Positions 1 to 12,936 of a DNA stretch of 64,000 bases are shown here, piece after piece. The position numbers and the translations under genes are program-made. The stretch lies in contig CAMPDV010000016.1 in assembly GCA_946699065.1 (NCBI GenBank), positions 248,001-312,000 on the forward strand, given 5' to 3'. Source of the stretch: Loxodes magnus. Its lineage: Eukaryota; Ciliophora; Karyorelictea; Loxodida; Loxodidae. How positions within the stretch are numbered: the first letter of the stretch is position 1; the number at the start of each line of letters is the position of its first letter. Below the pieces are notes generated by a model. That model saw only the letters and a list, made by a program, of their open reading frames with translations, made no database searches and was not told the DNA's origin.

Positions 1-660
1 CTTAAACTCTCCAAGACATATAGAGCATTCTTTATTTTCTTCCTAATTTTCTTCTGTTACTACCATAGTAGATATTTCCTTTATTTCAACTGCTAGCATT
101 TTCTAAGTGAATTTTTCATAAAGTTCTCTAGCAATTCCGAAATTTCCTCTTTCAAGATTTGATCTAATCTGAATTATTTGCTAGTAAGTAACTGAGGGAT
201 CTGACTCTAGTTGCTTCTAAATAGAAGGTCAAATTTCTTAATTCTAGAACATTACTTTGATAGAATAGAGACATACAATGATGTATATCTGAATAAGCAA
301 AACCAATACTATTCTTAGGACTATCTTATTAATGATATAACTTATCCCATCATACTCTTGAATAACTAGTACTATTACTACGTATTACGCTGATGCAACT
401 AGCTCTAGGACTATCTTTGAATAGATATATGCTTTTAACCATCTTAATTACCTTTTCTTTAGAGCATTTAGCGCCAATCCAGCCAAAAGGAACAAAACGG
501 CTCTACAAGCTACCATACAGATCTCTTCATAAAGAGGAAAGGTAACAACAAGCAATGTGACGCAGAATGCTAGATATAATAACTCTGAGAACACTATTAT
601 TTTAGCACCAAGCAAGAGGTCGTAAATGAAACAACAGTTCTTGAGTGGAAGGTTTTTCAT
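1..660 (-). CDS. Membrane RING-finger protein, likely E3 ubiquitin ligase (C-terminus beyond window edge)
   Basis: Read with TAA/TAG = Gln and TGA = Trp, the minus strand is open from an ATG at 660 to the window edge (at least 220 residues). It has several hydrophobic segments in the first ~140 residues, consistent with about four membrane spans, then a charged linker, then ECSICLGEF, which is the first Cys pair of a C3HC4/RING-H2 finger; the rest of the ring lies beyond position 1. Membrane-anchored RING proteins of this layout usually act as E3 ligases on endomembranes. There is one in-frame TGA (read as Trp after FQNQEI) and several in-frame TAA/TAG codons. Ring completeness and the stop cannot be judged here. 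The fold of the membrane part is inference. Confidence 0.65.
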
Positions 661-2037
661 ATTTATAATTAGGGGTTCAATTGAGGCCTTATAATGAATT
701 GAATTAAGGATAAAATTAAATAAAAGCCTTAAATAAATTTAATTTAGTCTCTATATTTTAGTTTAAAACTATATAACTACGTGTGCTTAAAAGTGGCTTT
801 TTAAAAAGCATTAAAGTACCTTTAATTACATAACTATAATGAAGACCTGGTTATAACTTTTGACATAGTTAGCTATATTATTAAAGCAGGAAGGCATTAG
901 TACTATCAATCTTTTTAATTATAGAGTTATCTTCCAAAAGCATTGCTTACAGTACTCTGATAATCTTATTAGATCCTTATTTTAAGGTATAACTGTTATT
1001 ATATCTAGTTTGCTATGTTTAGGTATGAGTAAAGGTTTATAAATTTAATAAGGTTCTAGAATAGATAATACTATGCTATATTAAAGGATTTTAGCTTCTA
1101 AACAGATTCTAATTTGATTAATTAAAGAGAAATATTGGAAAACAAGATGAGAACTAAACTATCAAGCTATTTAAAGGTAAGTAGTTATAAAATTGATCAG
1201 TCATACTACTTATTCTATCTGTAGCTTATAAAGTAACTCTATTCTGGAAAATCTGTAAAAAGCCTTAAATCACAAATGTTTATAGCTAATTATAAAGATT
1301 CTTATTTAGTTTAAAGCTTTAAATATTTATGCTTTCTACTTAAAGAAGATAAAATTAGAGGAGGATAAAGAATAAAAATCCTTAATTATGCATAGCTAAA
1401 ATATTATGACACCAGCTAGCACTTAAAGCAATCAATACTATGAAGTAACTATTTTTAATAAGTTGTCTCATAAGAACTATCAATTCTAAAATAGAAGAAC
1501 TACAGTTAAAAACTGTTTTTTGGCAAGTTTTTACGTTTTTATATCTTGCTACTATATAATAAGTACATAATAGAAAATCGATTATTTAGTGTATAGCGAT
1601 AAGTCTTAAAAAATAATTTCTCAAAGTTTTGGCTATAAATAAATATTGCTAGTTAAAGTAGCAATAGATCGTAAATTTCCTTTTACACAATAAAAAAATT
1701 ATAATGCAATAGTAAAATCCACAGTATATTATACAAAAATATCAGATTTAATTAGAATTTCTAAGGTATTGTGATAAATTTAAAACTGCATTAATTTCAA
1801 AGCTATTTTATGATAAAAAAATTGCTATACAAATAAATAATAGTAGAAGGATAATCTTATACCTAAATTATTAATGATTATTTAAGGAGTGAATATATCA
1901 TGCAGTGGATTAATCTAAAAATTATAAAGTTAACAGGATAAAATATTATACTATCACTGAGAAAATGTACTATTTCTATTTTTTTATTAAGTATAGTATC
2001 AGTATTATTTAGCCAATCCTTCAAATTACTTATTTAA
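661..2037. other. AT-rich spacer, no gene seen
   Basis: Low-GC sequence between the RING gene and the truncated VIT-VWA gene. I found no frame with protein-like composition, no tRNA-like fold and no repeats beyond simple AT tracts. Confidence 0.4.
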
Positions 2038-2780
2038 TCAACTACTTATAATTCCTTTCATTGATCCACTTCTATCTAAAACGAAAATGAACTCTCCTGT
2101 TCCTTCTGATTACTAATTGACTTAAGGAATAAAGGAAATCAGTCCAGCTATTTGATTATCTTTATCCTTTTATAGAAAGCATTTGGGAACAAACTAGTCT
2201 TCAGTTTCAAACTTAAGTATGAAATCTTGATCAGGTATATAATCTACAGAAGGATCAAGAGAAATAGTTCAATGGAAAGGAGTTTATTACTACTTCACTA
2301 TTTTATGATGAAGACTTTCAGCTGATAAAATTTACTTATTCTAACACTTTATTTCACAATCTATCTTTATCTTATAGCCAACTTTACTTTACATACTTAC
2401 TTTTGTATGACCTTCTGTTCCACTTATCATATCATACTTAGGAGTCAAAGCACATGGAATCATTACTACTTACTTTTACTACTCTATACCACACACACCA
2501 ATATAACTTATTATCACTGTCATTTATTCATCAGCCTGCATGTTTCCAATATTAAGTACCATTCTATCTTAAGAATCATCTTTATCATACTCAGCTATTA
2601 AACCACTATTTCCTTAACTCATTATATCTTCATATTACTCTTTCGCTTCTTCCTTTTCTTCTATCACTCCTTCTATTATTTCACTACCTCTCTACACTTT
2701 TAAACTACACACTGCACTATTACCATCTACAGGAAACACATATTCTACTTCAGAAGATTAACTAGCAATATAAATAAATC
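2038..2780 (-). pseudogene. VIT domain plus truncated von Willebrand A domain
   Basis: One minus-strand frame is continuous from about 2780 to a TGA at 2038-2040. It starts inside a VIT (vault/inter-alpha-trypsin) domain: SSEVEYVFPVDGNSAV, then EGVIEEKEEAKEQYEDIMSQ and a VGN-like NIGNMQADEQMTV block, all family hallmarks. After a beta-rich stretch comes GEFIFVLDRSGSMKG, the first strand and DxSxS metal site of a VWA domain. The frame then ends at TGA five codons later, so about 150 residues of VWA expected in family members are absent and nothing VWA-like follows in the next kilobase. No in-frame ATG was found before the VIT domain. An unrecognised intron right after SGSMKG is the alternative to a broken gene. 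One Trp is encoded by TGA (FHWTISLDP). Confidence 0.6.
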
Positions 2781-3077
2781 TTATGTTCCTAAATCTAATT
2801 TATTCTACTTTCTCTCTTCATTTACAATTTCCGAAGCTGATAATAGTGAGTAATTAAACTTTAAACAATAGTAGTAATTTAGTGTTATTAGTTTTGTTAT
2901 TAAGCATTATAAATAAGTAGGTTAGATTCTATAAGTTTAATCTATAAAGATAGTATTAAAAAAGCATTGATTTAGTGTATAAAAATGAATATTTATAGAA
3001 TAAAAGTTAAATAATATTTAGTAATTATTTCAAATAGCAGAAGATTAGCTATTTGAATGCTAAAGAATAGAATAACA

Positions 3078-4196
3078 ATGAGCAGATCAAAAGATAATTT
3101 GGTTCCTTAGTTTAATAATACTCTACCTCCCTCTTTGGTTTAAAAATAAAAGCAAGGATTTTTTTCTGAGGTATTACTGTTATATTTTGATAAGAAGATA
3201 AGATATCTAATGAAAGCTACTGAGTATATTCTAAATTGAATCAATGAAATAAAAAGACATTATTTATACAATTCTGATCAAATATTTTTATTATAAAGAT
3301 TATATTTGGAACTAAATAACAAATATCAAATACTTAATCACTTATCTAAATGAAGTACTTTCTAAGGGATTTACAATTTTAACTAGTCATTTTCTTAGAA
3401 GGTGATAATCACAAAGCTTAGTAATTTCCATATTTAGCTTCACAGATGTCTTTCATTATTTCTTCTAATTAAATCCAAGTCTAAAATAAACTGGTAAAGC
3501 TATTTATAATCCTTAACATGTACTAAGTACAAATCTATGTTTTTTTAAGTTAAATCTTTCAGAAAAAAAATTCCAGAGGAGTTCACTTAAGCATTGAGAA
3601 AGAAGTTATATTCATGATAATCTCTGGCATTTAAACAGGATAAATAAACTTGACTATAGTAATTAGATAAGAAATTTGAATTATAAAGAGCAATTTGTTA
3701 TTTATAGCTTTACTGATTTGCTTTTTAGTGTATAGGACATCAATATTGAATTTTAATACTTATTGTTATCTAGTTGGGGATCATAAATAGCAGCACTTCT
3801 TTTTCTTCTTTAAAGGTTATTTATATTAAATTTTTCTTTTTTATTAAGAATACTCTTGGAACTTTTATGAGCAGTAATGAATCTAGCAAAGTTCTTTGAG
3901 AAATATCAAGTGATAAATACATTTCCGATTAGCTTTATCTAAAATGGGGAAATCCTATTATTGGCTATCACTTCAGTTATTATCCATAATAGCATTTTAT
4001 CATTCCATTTTCCCTTATTCTATGCTAGCTTGCACAAACTAAAATAATTATAAATCCTACCTCTATTAAAAACTCAAGTATTGAGCAAAAGAAAATAATA
4101 TTGATAAAAGTAAAAAAGAAAAGCTTCTTTAAATAAGTCCAATTGTACCAGCTAAAATGGCATTCAAATAGAGTATGGCAACATGATAGGTAGTGA
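3078..4196 (+). CDS. Hypothetical protein, 372 residues
   Basis: I do not recognise this protein. From ATG 3078 the frame runs 373 codons to TGA 4194-4196, using about seven TGA codons as Trp. The middle is charged and helical (FRKKIPEEFTQALRKKLYS) and protein-like; the region after codon ~220 is AT-rich and hydrophobic and may be spacer. Because only TGA can end a frame in this code, length alone is weak evidence. It lies 147 bp upstream of the SNARE gene on the same strand. It could be one real exon with wrong ends. Confidence 0.35.
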
Positions 4197-4343
4197 AGTG
4201 AAAGGTGAGATAGTAAAATAAGCTAATAAAGTAATATATACATGGTGATATGAAGGGAATAGGTTTAAAAGTTTATTAAGTATGTTCTAATTATTTAAAC
4301 AAAATATCTTAGAATTTAATTTCAAGAAACTATTTAAATCATT

Positions 4344-5018
4344 ATGGATGTTAGAGTACTATTTTTAGGCATTGGCAGAGTCAATGATTTGACTTAACTT
4401 TCTATTTTAAGCACTATTGGAACTGATGAAAACAAGTATCAATAAATCTTCTAGAACGTTTTGCAGTAGAATGCGAAATTCGCATCTCCGGATGAAAATA
4501 TTGTGAGTAAAGACAGTGAAGGGAATTCTTGGGTATACAAAATTGATAAGGAAAATCTATTGTATGCTACTTATGTAAGAGGAGATTATCCATCGAGAGT
4601 TGCTAACTAAATTATTGATGAAATAAAGGAAAAATTCATGAGCTTTGTGGGAATATAAAGACTTTAGAACGAAAAACAAATTAAGGAAGGGAAAAAATTA
4701 CTCCAGGAAATAAGTGAAAAATATAAAGATCCTTCAAAAGTTGATATGATATCCAAACTTTAAAATCAACTGCAAGAAACATAAAAAGTCGCTCAATAAA
4801 ATATACAAATACTTGTTCAAGGAATGGAAAACGCATAACAATTATAGGAAAAAACCCATGAAATGGCTCAAAGTTCAGCCTCATTTAAGAAATCATCTAC
4901 TACTTTAGCTTCAATCATGCGAAAAAGGAAATGTAAGCTGACATGCATATTAGTGTTAGTTGTTATTGCTGTGTTGCTTTATATAATTATACCTATCATA
5001 ATTAAAGCGGCCAATTGA
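4344..5018 (+). CDS. R-SNARE-type longin/synaptobrevin protein (VAMP-like)
   Basis: 224 residues, intronless, ATG 4344 to TGA 5016-5018. Residues ~1-115 fit a longin-like N-terminal domain (WVYKIDKENLLYATYV, then PSRVANQIIDEIKEKF). Residues ~140-195 form the SNARE coiled coil (VAQQNIQILVQGMENAQQL), followed by a basic patch RKRKCK and a C-terminal anchor of ~19 hydrophobic residues (LVLVVIAVLLYIIIPIII). Such proteins sit on transport vesicles with the tail in the membrane and pair with Q-SNAREs for fusion. Oddity: aligning the heptads places glycine (residue ~160) where the zero-layer arginine of R-SNAREs belongs. Many Gln are TAA/TAG. The SNARE assignment is firm; the subfamily is not resolved. 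Confidence 0.85.
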
Positions 5019-5712
5019 AAAATATTCAACAAACTTTATGATTTAATTTTTTAGCAAACTCATTTCTTTAAGCTAATTTGATAGGCATAATCTTCTCTTC
5101 ATTTGCTAAACTAAACTAATTGAACAAATTTCTAAACTACTGATGTTGACTTCTTTAGATCAATTGCTCAACTTTAGATTTAAAAAACTCTCTATTCTCA
5201 CTAAATATTTTCTTTTAATATTGCTTATTAAATACTACAATTAAAGCGATCTACTACAAAGAGATTCTAGAGTATTAATATAAAAGCATTATAATCTCTT
5301 AAGACATAAAAGGTTAAGTCTAATTTATAAATAATAAGCTTCACTTTAATTAAAAGATTATATTAAATTAGATATTAGGCATTACAGAATGACACCATTC
5401 ATCTATCTCAGTCTTAATACAAAATTTATGACTTAAGCCTAACAAAATATAACTTATTCTATGCCAACTTATCTAATTCACACTAGTAGTTTTGAAATCA
5501 ATCTTTACTTCTTAACTATCAGTGTTAGTATATCAAGCTTTATCTTCAAGCCCATCTGCTCTTAGCACAATCATAAGGATTATAAAAGGATTTCTTGTTT
5601 CCAAGTATTAGGTAATGTTAAGTTAAAAGTAGTATGTATCTTAATTTGAATAAAAGGCTTAAATTAAAGTAGAAATTTGATAGAAACTTAGTATTTTTAT
5701 ATTAAGAACTAT
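5019..5712. other. AT-rich spacer, no gene seen
   Basis: Spacer between two same-strand genes; it should hold the SNARE 3' UTR and the carboxypeptidase promoter, but no motif can be singled out. Confidence 0.4.
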
Positions 5713-7674
5713 ATGAATTTAAAGCAGCTAACTGCAACCAATTAGCAGAACAATGGACATAATGAATTTATTTTTGAAAATGTTGTTATTTCGTCTAATT
5801 TTGATTCTGGAAACTGTGCTTATGCTGAAAAGTGTGAGAGCTTTCATTATAGTATCTGAACTTCTCCTGATTGTGCGAATACAATGGTTGAGACTAATAA
5901 TAGAACATGATTTCATTTTTATGTGGAAGGGTTATAATCCTGCTCTGTTCGCTTTACTGTTAAAAATTTAAACTGCTAAGCAAAACTTTTTAGAGAAGGA
6001 ATGAAGCCTGTATATCAAGAAGATCAACAGCCTTGAAAAAGGATAACACAAAGCGTTGTTTTCCATGTTATTTAAGACTATTCATAATACTAGAACTTTG
6101 AAATATCATTTATCCATTCATTTGGTAAGGTCAAGCGAGTCTATTTTGCTTTTTGCTACCCTTGATCTTACTAAGAAAACTAGTAACTGCTTGGAGAATT
6201 AGAGAGAAAACTTTAGCACCATAATGATATTTACTTTTATAGAGAAAACCTAATTAATTCCTTGGAAGGTAGAAAGATAGATTTGATCACTATTACTCAA
6301 AAGGATCCTTCTTGCATTTTATAAGAAACGGCAATTCCTCATCTTTTCCCTAATTTAAAAAACCAGCCCAGGTGCTTGAAATTCCCTAATAAGAAAATCG
6401 TTTTAATTACTGCAAGAGTTCATCCAGGGGAAACTCCTGGATCTCATATAATGAATGGGATTCTAAATTTCTTATGCAGTTCAGATAGAAGAGCTTTAGC
6501 TCTGCGACAGATCTTTGTATTTAAGTTGATTCCAATAATAAACCCTGATGGAGTTTATAAAGGATATTATAGAGTTGATACGAATGGAAAGAATTTGAAC
6601 AGGTTTTATAATTCAAGTAGCTTAAGTGAGCAGCCTAGTATATATGGCATTGTATCCTATTTAAAAGAAATAGGAGCTAATCTATTCTCTTATTTTGACT
6701 TACATGCTCATGCTGGTCGTAATGGAGTGTTTGTTTATGGAAACTACTTTGATAATTTTATCTATTAGGTACTTTCATGTACTCTACCTAAAGTAATTAC
6801 GATAAACTGTAAGAATTTTGACTTTGAAGGATCAGTTTTTTCAGAGAAATAAATGTATGCAAAGGATAAATCTGATGGTATGTCTAAAGAAGGATGTGGA
6901 AGAGTGAATGCACTTAAAATAACAGGAAGTCCTTTTTGCTATACAGTTGAGGCTAATTATCATTCAGGTAGGGCAGTAAACTTCATACCATAGATTAACT
7001 ATGAGGATAAATTTACGAACAACAAGTCAGAACTATACCTTTTTGGATCTCCGGATTATAATCCTGAAGTTCTAGGCGACTGTGGAAGAGGAATAATAGT
7101 TTCACTTTTAGATATGCTTGACTGCAACCCTATTTCTAGACTTTACCATAGTTAGTATAAAAATCTTCTTAATGTTAAATTAGAAATTGCTGAAAAGTTT
7201 CTTAGCTAAATGCCTTATCGCTTTCAAACCAATTTAAGGAAATTAAGCACAAATAAAGATGCTTTGTCTAAATATCTTTAGACAGGAAAGTGTGAACTAA
7301 ACTTGCCTAATTTAAAAACTCAAAATATAGAGGCTAAACCTAGATAAAACTAAGCAAAAAGAATGGCTTAAAGAACATGCTTGCCAAATCTAGTGAAGAC
7401 CTAGTTATAAATTCCACCACCTTGCTTTTTTTCATACCAGCATTAGACATTAAAAGGAGTGTATTATAACCAATAAGTATGTACACAATTACAGCCACAA
7501 TAAAAAACATTTTCTAAAGAATCAAACAGACAAAAAAAATCAAACGCTGCTTTAATTTATATGATAAAATACAAACCAAAAGAATCAGAAAAGAGGGAAA
7601 AGGCTAGTTTTAAGAACGAAAATCATAAATTCCCCAATAAAAACTCATAAGTTGTAAAAAATTTCTGTAATTGA
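5713..7674 (+). CDS. Cytosolic carboxypeptidase (Nna1/CCP, M14 family)
   Basis: 653 residues, no intron, ATG 5713 to TGA 7672-7674. Residues ~5-150 are the CCP N-terminal beta domain ([41 protein letters not shown]). The zinc peptidase follows: HPGETPGSH supplies the HxxE zinc ligands, [20 protein letters not shown] is the substrate-binding block with the NLNR arginine, [10 protein letters not shown] gives the third zinc His, and TVEAN contains the catalytic Glu. The family removes Glu or Tyr from tubulin tails, mostly in cilia; enzyme type (shortening versus branch-point) cannot be read here. The last ~150 residues are a basic Gln-rich tail. Three Trp are TGA (SIWTSP, RTWFHF, QPWKRI). The start is chosen as the ATG just ahead of the conserved domain. 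Confidence 0.93.
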
Positions 7675-9060
7675 AAGCAAAGAATGCTCTTTCTTAACAC
7701 ACTTATTTATTACTTTTTTATACTTCTTTTTAGCTATTTCACCATATCTATTAAACGCTTTTTTCTTAAAAGATATAACCTTTTATGTCAAACTATATTA
7801 AAAATAGGTTAGTTTTAAAATCTGCTAAACAAACAGTTTGTGGAATATTTTTCTATAAAAAGCTTATATTCCAAATATAGCAAAACTTAAGAGATTTTAT
7901 TGATAGAAACCATCAACGCTATTTTATAAGTTAATATTATTTACTTCCTTCTTCTCCTTTTTACTTGATAATAGTTAAGAAATCAAATTTACTAATTATA
8001 GTTCCAAAGTTTAAGCTATATTTCTTAGTGGTGAGGATATCTAAAAGGCACTAAAACAAATTTATTTAGAGTTATAGTTTATTAGCTTGATATGCTTCTA
8101 GGAGTTGAGATTAATAAAGTTATTAAAGTGAAAATTAATTCTATAAGTGATTAATTTGATATGCAAGGGATACTAAATATCTAATTGCAGATCATATAGC
8201 TATAACATAGGCTAGTATTCGAACTAGAAGTGATTAAGTTAGATTTAACTCAGGATGGTAGGATTTAAATCTTAATCAGAAACTAATTTAATTATAGAAT
8301 CAATTGCTATTTATAGTCTCTATTTTTAAGATAATTCATGCCTAAATTTCAGTCAATCTTAGTAACAACATCCCTATAGTTTTGGAAATATCAAGACTCG
8401 TTTATAATATTTAAAATAACCAATGAAAATAAATTTCAGGTTAGGAATAAGAGATAAAGATAATAAAATACTAGAGATATAATAAGAGTCTAGCATAGAT
8501 AGAAGGTATAAAAGTATATAATATTATAGATCCAAGAAAGAAAAACTTAATTACCTAGCTTTGTTTTTAATATATGAGCAATGTGATAAAGAAATTAATA
8601 TTTATTACTCAAGTCTACAAATCTCTATTCATTGGTATGTTTACTTTAATTATAACTGATAGAAAAAGTAAACAACAGTTACTGAGACTATAAGTTAAAA
8701 TAAAAGATAGTATAAAAGTAACAATAGTTAAATAGGTTCTTTGTTGAATAAGCTATTATTTACAGTCATTTTTTATTTCCTACTTTATATTAGTTCATTT
8801 CATGACTTGTAATCGCTTATAAAATGCTGTTGTCAAGTTTAAAAATAAGTATATGACTTATACATTTAGAATAAGGCTATACTATTCTAAAATAGTCAGT
8901 TTAGTTATTAACAGTAAAAAAAGTAAGGCATTTGATTCCAAATATGATAAGATGAGTCTGGTAGTGAATATGAAAGATAGTATAGGTTTGAGTAAATAAT
9001 TAAAGTACTAATATATAGGATATTTATCATAATATTGGTATTAAAATAATAAGCTAATTT
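7675..9060. other. AT-rich spacer, no gene seen
   Basis: About 1.4 kb of AT-rich DNA. No frame on either strand gave recognisable protein, and no RNA gene was seen. Confidence 0.4.
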
Positions 9061-10632
9061 ATGGAGTTAATTTAAGATTAAATCGCCTAAATTATTATAT
9101 CTAAATTTAATTCCCTACCTAAGAAAGGTAAACCTTAAAATTAAGAATGAACCATATTATCAGGACTTGTTGGATAGGATATTCAGAATAATTTGTAGTT
9201 TTTGTGTCTAGCTACTGGAACTAGATGTATTGGAGTTGATAGATAATGTTTGTATGGAACGGCTGTTAATGACTGTCATGCTGAAATATTAGTGAGAAGA
9301 GCTTTTAATAGACTATTGCTTGAGGATATTGATCAGAGTAAGTATGAACATATAACACCTGAAGGAGTTTTAAAATATCAAAAATTATATCTTTATATAT
9401 CAAGCCCACCATGTGGAGATGCGTGTATTACTTCTTTTTCATCAACCGGAGCTAAGCCACTTCCACATGAACCGCAAGACTTGCATATATAAGAAAATTA
9501 CAAAAACATTGGATCATTAAGATACAAATCATAAAGGAGTGACACTACAGAAAATCGTAAGAGCTACTCAATGTGCTGCAGTGATAAAATCCTTCGTTGA
9601 AGCTATTAAGGTTTATTATCTAACTTAACGCATCAAATTTTACAAAAGCAAATCTATATCGATCATATAATAGTAAGTTGTCCCTTTGAAGAAGTAAATA
9701 AAAGAAAAGAATACCTGAACGCAATCTAAAGAGCTATTAGTATAAAATCTAGAGCTAAAGCGAATATTGAAGGCATAATGAAATGCTAGCAAATAGAAGT
9801 ACTTCTTACAGATATCATTTTCTAGTACAATAAAAGGATTCCATTAGCGGAACCTGGACAATCCTTAACTGAAATTTAAGCTTCTAATGGAACTTCTATT
9901 ATAACGTGAGGTTAGAAGAAAGCTGATTATATTTGTGGAAATATAGGAATCAGATTGGGAGCTAAACCTTAAAAATAAGATAGTAATATAAGAGAAAAAC
10001 TCTAGTCATGAGATAGCTTTTTCGAAAGTGAAAAAAGTCAAGAAAATATTAACTTTTAGAGCTTAAAGAGGAAAAGATCGTTTAATGAAATAGAAGATTA
10101 GAAAGAGACATATAAGGAAGAAAAAAAATTAGAACTAAAACAGTAAAAGAAGAAAAGTGAAAAGTCAATGAATCATGAAGTTTAAAACAAAGTTCTAAAG
10201 AAACTTCAAAAGGACTCTGAGATTTTCCAAATGGCAAACGCTAAGAACAGAAGCTAAATTTGCAAAATAGAATTTTTATCTTTATTCCTACACATACTAA
10301 AAACATAGCATCCAGAAACGTGAAATTAGCTTAAAAATTAAAGCTACTTAGAAATAAAAGAATCCAACCAGATCTTTTTAAAAGCAAGCATGGAGTTTAA
10401 ATAATTAGTAGGTGGATGGAGTATTAAGTTTTCAAAAATGTATGAGAAGTTCACTCTAAAGAATGAGAACAACTTGACTTAACATTTGTCTTATTATTTT
10501 TAATTCTTTATACAGTTATAGTGCTCTAAGGTTAATAGAAAGTCTCTATATATCTTTCAGAAACTTTCTAAAGAAACTGTTAAAAAGCAGAAAAAGGTTT
10601 CTATACTTTTGGTTAAGTATATAGTAATATGA
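9061..10632 (+). CDS. ADAT1: tRNA-specific adenosine deaminase (ADAT1 type)
   Basis: 523 residues from ATG 9061 to TGA 10630-10632. The N-terminus matches ADAT1 closely (LPKKGKPQNQEWTILSGLV), where the W is TGA 9148-9150. The adenosine deaminase (A_deamin) domain has the zinc site NDCHAE (His, catalytic Glu), the first Cys in SSPPCGDACI, the second in SMCCSDKI, and the ATGTRCIG loop. ADAT1 converts A37 next to the anticodon to inosine in tRNA-Ala. Middle insert: Lys/Glu/Gln-rich linker, residues ~325-390; the C-terminal block HPETWNQLKNQSYLEIKES fits the family C-terminus. No intron was needed. Five Trp are TGA. Because TGA has two meanings, the end is uncertain: if 10630 is Trp the frame runs on to TGA 10876. 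Confidence 0.92.
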
Positions 10633-11807
10633 AGGACATAAGAGGCTTTTAAATTAAAAGTAAAAACTAGTATATTAGCAGATAGTAATACAACCAAAAA
10701 TGATAAAAAGGAAAATTCTAATCAATTTATAGATCTATTTACAAACAAAGCTATAAAGGTTAATATATAAGACACTTTATTAGAAAGAACTTAAGTTGTC
10801 TATTATAATGTTAGTTGCAATTACTAGACATAGTAAAACTTTCCATTCTTATATACTAGAATAATTTAAATAGTGTGATAGATAAGATTTTATTTATACT
10901 ATTTTATTACTAACGAGTTGCAAAACCCTTTTTAGAAGGATCTATAATTATTTTTTTATAGTACTATTAAGAATGTGAAGATAGGGTAATTAATTGTCAT
11001 CAATGACATGCTTAAAAGAGTAAATTTAAAGATTAGACTAGCAAGAGGAATAAATAGGTTGATTATAAAAGCAAGTGACTATTAATTTAAAGTATTAACT
11101 TAAAAGCCTAAGACTAAAGATCTCTTCAATATCAGTATTATAATCTAATCTACTAGTTAGATTCTTCAAAGTTGCTAGGATGTTATTATATAATAACTAA
11201 GAGAGGCATATTTAAACTAAATGAGATATTGCTTATAATACTTTATAAACCACTAGCTTTAAACTGGCTAAAATATAAGTCAAATTTGCTTTCATATAAA
11301 ATATCTAAATGCATAGTTAACTAAGTTTTAAATATTAAATAAGCTAGAAATATAGTTAAGGTATCGGAAGTTATAATCTCCACTCTAATATCTTTTATCT
11401 TCAATAGCAAAATGAGACTCTGATTGAAGTTAGTTAAAGGAATGAGGTAGTGAATGATTGGAAAAAAGCATAAAGATATATTTTGAAGATAGAATACTAT
11501 ATGAGAGTTATAGTAGAAATCTTATGAATCTAGTCTTTTGCAATTACATTTTTACTTTAGAAACTCCAATCTATAAATACATAATATACAATTCTATCTA
11601 TTAGGCTAAAGATTATTAGATATAATAATGATATATAAAGAAGATGATGTAAAGTAGTAGCATGCTAGGAATAAGGAAATAATTAAAGAAGGTAGAACTA
11701 AGAAGCAGAGGATGATTAGCACTTTTATAAGATGAAAGGTAAATTAAATTTTAAATAGGGTTTTGAAATAAATAAATAAATCAAAATAAATTTGTTTAGT
11801 TATTAAA
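10633..11807. other. AT-rich spacer, no gene seen
   Basis: The ADAT1 frame stays open to a second TGA at 10876-10878 with weakly protein-like sequence; beyond that I see no gene. Confidence 0.35.
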
Positions 11808-12524
11808 ATGGAAAATAGACAAACAGGGCTGGCTAGTCGGTAAAGAAGTCCATTCATATCTAATGCAAATGAATTCAATTGGATAAAGCCAGAGTCACGG
11901 GAAAAATAAATGAAAATAAATAAGATAAAAATAATTCCTAACCAGCAGGAAATTGAACGCCCACAGACTAGAAAGTAATAGAGATTTTCAAAAGATAGTT
12001 AACTAAATTCATAGAACAGAGAAGCACTATGATCCAGAAATACTTAATCAAGAATGAAGCAAAAGAGCTCGTCGCCTCCATAAGTTTAATCAATATAATA
12101 AAAAAAGAACACAATTTTTAGCAATAACAAAATATCAAAAGATTTTGGATCTGAAGAAATTTCTCGATAAGAAAGCATTAAAATAATAGGTAACTGAGAC
12201 TACCAGCTATTCAATTAGCAGAGCAACATTATTAACAATGTTGTTAATTAATAGAGTGCCAATATAATTTATGAAGAAGATTATGCTATAAAATCATAAT
12301 CCAATATCTAATCAGTTCTGTAAAGAGCTTAACTCGAAAGTAGACAAACTGGTAACAACAAGAGAAAAGGCCATGTTGCAGGAGTAAAGCTGCCTCCCTT
12401 AAAATCTACTTGTATTTCATAAATAATAATTTGCGTAAATAGGAAACTGTCTTTTATCTGTCTCCTCATCTAATTTCTTAGCTTTCTTTTACACTTCAAA
12501 CTTATAAAATACTAAGCTTATTGA
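11808..12524 (+). CDS. Gln-rich basic hypothetical protein, 238 residues
   Basis: Not recognised. ATG 11808 to TGA 12522-12524, with two TGA Trp codons inside (EALWSRN, IGNWDY). Residues 1-130 are polar and probably disordered, rich in Gln, Arg, Ser and Lys (RQTGLASRQRSPFISNANE). Near residues 185-205 there is RKGHVAGVKLPPLKS, higher in GC than the flanks. The last ~40 residues are hydrophobic and AT-rich, so the real gene may end or splice earlier. GC content in the first two thirds is clearly above the spacers. Confidence 0.5.
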
Positions 12525-12936
12525 ATAATAGACTGCTAATAATGATATAATAAAAGCAGTCTGAAACGAGGATTACTAAAACTTAAAGTTACTCCTTAAT
12601 TTGTACCTCAGTTCTGATTATATTTAAACGAAACTAGAGGTTTTATAAAGGTTCTACAGAAATTAAACAGCAAAGGCATTAACTGAAATCTTTCTTTCTA
12701 ACTATGAAATAAATTTTTAATTTTAACTAGCTAAGTTTAATTAAAAATTATTAAGATAAAAGCATCTTAAAGAAGATAAAACAAGCTTAGGTAATCTCTT
12801 TCATAATCACTTGAAACTTTACCTTTTCTACTTCAATATTGAAGTTTCCATTAAATCTTTGATAATATCTAAAAACCTAATTTATTTGCCTTCTTGAATT
12901 AAGAAAATTTTAGACTAATTATCTTATTTTTAACAT

